Shown here piece by piece: positions 5,789 through 7,303 of a DNA stretch of 7,303 nt; position 1 is the first letter of the stretch, and every line of letters begins with the position of its first letter. The notes beneath the pieces are model-generated. The model saw nothing but the letters and a program-made list of their open reading frames with translations, did no database searches and was not told the origin of the DNA. The stretch is from CAYFJO01 sp964343305 (lineage in GTDB: Bacteria; Planctomycetota; Planctomycetia; Pirellulales; Pirellulaceae). Both the position numbers and the translations under genes were made by a program. The stretch covers positions 1-7,303 of the forward strand of contig CAYFJO010000518.1 in assembly GCA_964343305.1 (NCBI GenBank). Direction: 5' to 3'.

Positions 5789-7165
5789 ATGAAGTACCTC
5801 CTTATTATGTCGTTTGTTCTGCCGTCCCTGGCGATTCGGGTAACGGATGCCGCTGAGGCTTCACTGCGCCTGGCAGTTTTTCAAGCAGACGCGACGCCAC
5901 CGCTTGGTTCGCCGCTGTGTAACGGCAATGTTAAGTCAGCGATGGAAATCGTGTCGCCGCTGACGGCGCGAGGCATTGTGCTGCTCGGCGCTGGCGAACC
6001 GATCGTCCTGTGCGCATTCGACTGGGTGGGGATTGGAAACGGTAGCTACGATGAATTCCGAAAGTCAATTGCCGAATCCGTTGGGACGACAACCGACCGA
6101 GTGGCGGTGCACGTGCTGCATCAACACGACGCTCCGGGAAGCGATTTCGCGACCGAAAAGCTGCTTGCCACGCACGGCTTGAGCCGTCAGTTTTCAAATG
6201 CCGACTTTGACGCGGAAGTAATGGAGCGAGTATCAGCAGCCGCGAAGCAATCCTTGGCCAAGGCTCAGCCCGTGACGCATGTCGGTCTGGGTTCGGGTAA
6301 AGTGGAAAAAGTCGCATCCAATCGACGAATCCTCGGCTCGAATGGGCGAGTCGTACTTCAGCGTCAAAGCAGTGGCGGTCGGAACGCGGCTGCCCGTGAG
6401 GCGCCGGAAGGGATCATCGATCCGCTAGTCCGGCTGGTTTCGTTCTGGAACGAAGACAAACCGCTCGCTGTCCTGACTTACTATGCGACGCATCCGCAAA
6501 GCTATTACGGTCGCGGCGGCGTCAACTGGGACTTCGTAGGAATGGCTCGAAAGATGCGCGAGGACGCCTTGCCCGGTCTGCAGCATGTTCACTTCGACGG
6601 CGCAGGCGGAAACGTTGCCGCGGGAAAGTACAACGACGGAACGAAAGAAAAACGTCCGCTGCTCGCTCGGCGACTGGCCGACGGGATAAAGCTGGCCTGG
6701 CAATCGCAGAAGAAATCGCCAATCGCCTCGAAAGACGTCCGGTGGTCCGTCAAACCCGTGTCGCTGCCGGTACGGGACACACTGGTTGAAGAAGATCTGC
6801 TGGCGAAGCTTCAGGATGAAAAGCAGACGACAAGAGAGCGACTTCGAGCCGCACGCGATCTCACGTTTGTCCGTCGCATGAAAAGCGGTCACCGCATCCC
6901 GCTGAGCTGCTTGAAGCTAGGCGGTGCACGGGTACTGCACATGCCAGGCGAGTTGTTTGTTGAATACCAGCTCGCAGCGCAGCAGATGCGTCCGGACGAC
7001 TTTGTCGCGATGGCTGCCTACGGCGATTACGGTCCCGGCTACATCGGCACGAAGATCGCCTACGGCCAGGGCGGCTATGAAACCGGTCGAGTGTCGCGGG
7101 TCGCGCCCCATGTCGAACAGGTGTTGATGAACGCAATGAAACAACTGCTGGAAGTCCAACGGTAA
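5789..7165 (+). CDS. Secreted neutral/alkaline ceramidase N-terminal-domain family protein, probable metal-dependent hydrolase
   Basis: A 458-residue exported protein. Residues 1-24 form a signal peptide ending A-E-A. The mature N-terminus has the family's ADATPPLGSPLCNG pattern. Likely zinc ligands are His111 and/or His113 in HVLHQHDAPGSD, His235 in ATHPQSYYGRGGVNWDF, Glu388 in MPGELFVEY, and Tyr418 in YGPGYIGT. They match the order His, His, Glu, Tyr known for Pseudomonas neutral ceramidase. In true ceramidases a Gly-Asp-x-Ser-Pro-Asn motif supplies the catalytic serine. Here the matching stretch (Gly274-Asn-Val-Ala-Ala-Gly279) has Ala277 at that place, so classic ceramide amide hydrolysis is doubtful. 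The protein also lacks the C-terminal domain of full-length ceramidases (about 650-780 residues). The start at 5789 is supported by GGAA at 5777-5780. It lies 78 bases after the PL11-like gene on the same strand. The substrate is unknown. Confidence 0.8.
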   Translation: MKYLLIMSFVLPSLAIRVTDAAEASLRLAVFQADATPPLGSPLCNGNVKSAMEIVSPLTARGIVLLGAGEPIVLCAFDWVGIGNGSYDEFRKSIAESVGTTTDRVAVHVLHQHDAPGSDFATEKLLATHGLSRQFSNADFDAEVMERVSAAAKQSLAKAQPVTHVGLGSGKVEKVASNRRILGSNGRVVLQRQSSGGRNAAAREAPEGIIDPLVRLVSFWNEDKPLAVLTYYATHPQSYYGRGGVNWDFVGMARKMREDALPGLQHVHFDGAGGNVAAGKYNDGTKEKRPLLARRLADGIKLAWQSQKKSPIASKDVRWSVKPVSLPVRDTLVEEDLLAKLQDEKQTTRERLRAARDLTFVRRMKSGHRIPLSCLKLGGARVLHMPGELFVEYQLAAQQMRPDDFVAMAAYGDYGPGYIGTKIAYGQGGYETGRVSRVAPHVEQVLMNAMKQLLEVQR

Positions 7166-7303
7166 ACGGTCGCCAATGACAGAAGGCCAAGGCATGATAC
7201 GCGTCGGCCTGCAGCGAGACCGATCAGCTTATGCACGAACAACGGTATCCCGGATTATTCATGAACCGCCGTCCAAACGACGTAATGTTCTCTGTGAAAA
7301 GGA
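7166..7303. other. Downstream intergenic stretch, possibly the start of a next gene
   Basis: No terminator with a T-run is visible after the stop at 7163-7165; the only small hairpin (AGGCC at 7184-7188 with GGCCT at 7206-7210) is weak. Two forward frames stay open to the window edge. One starts at the ATG at 7176 or 7194, the latter seven bases after AGAAGG, and gives an Arg-rich peptide. The other starts at the ATG at 7232. Neither has recognisable sequence and both are short. The window ends in AAAAGGA (7297-7303), which would be a good ribosome binding site for a gene starting just beyond the edge on the same strand. I do not call a coding region here. Confidence 0.4.

Noticed and set aside
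7176..7303. A partial coding region starting at 7176, 7194 or 7232 and running off the edge
   Set aside because: Two competing frames stay open over a short distance, neither has recognisable sequence, and the AAAAGGA at the very end suggests the real next start lies beyond the window.

Overview
The window is a compact, single-strand stretch of four apparently intact genes. It looks like part of a carbohydrate- or glycoconjugate-degradation locus from a planctomycete (Pirellulales-like). That assignment is inferred from the kinds of genes present: a secreted formylglycine-type sulfatase next to a long Asp-box (BNR) protein, an FG-GAP/VCBS propeller protein and a ceramidase-like protein. It also rests on moderately GC-rich coding sequence and inconsistent use of Shine-Dalgarno sites. 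No rRNA, tRNA, CRISPR, insertion sequence or phage gene is visible.

Layout on the plus strand: 1-56 is an unassigned leader. 57-1484 encodes a secreted S1-type sulfatase. 1481-4360 encodes a 959-residue secreted protein with an N-terminal jelly-roll-like segment and two tandem Asp-box propeller regions (seven Asp boxes), and it overlaps the sulfatase stop by ATGA. 4382-5710 encodes a 442-residue FG-GAP/VCBS propeller resembling PL11 rhamnogalacturonan lyases. It follows after only 21 bases, lies in the same reading frame as the gene before it, and has no signal peptide of its own. A 78-base gap (5711-5788) holds a possible promoter and a 17-base inverted repeat. 5789-7165 encodes a secreted protein of the neutral/alkaline ceramidase N-terminal-domain family that keeps the likely zinc ligands but not the expected nucleophilic serine. 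7166-7303 is non-coding or holds only the start of a next gene; it ends in an AAAAGGA stretch that could be that gene's ribosome binding site.

The first three genes are almost certainly one transcription unit; the fourth may be read through or have its own promoter. Taken together, three predicted exported proteins and one propeller without a visible export signal suggest stepwise processing of a sulfated, complex glycan or glycoconjugate. The sulfatase would remove sulfate esters and the two propeller proteins would bind or cleave the sugar backbone. The ceramidase-like protein would act on an amide or another metal-dependent target that the sequence does not identify. The substrate cannot be read from the sequence. 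Two alternatives, a sulfated rhamnose/uronic polymer or a sulfated/sialylated glycolipid, are set out as findings with the arguments against them.
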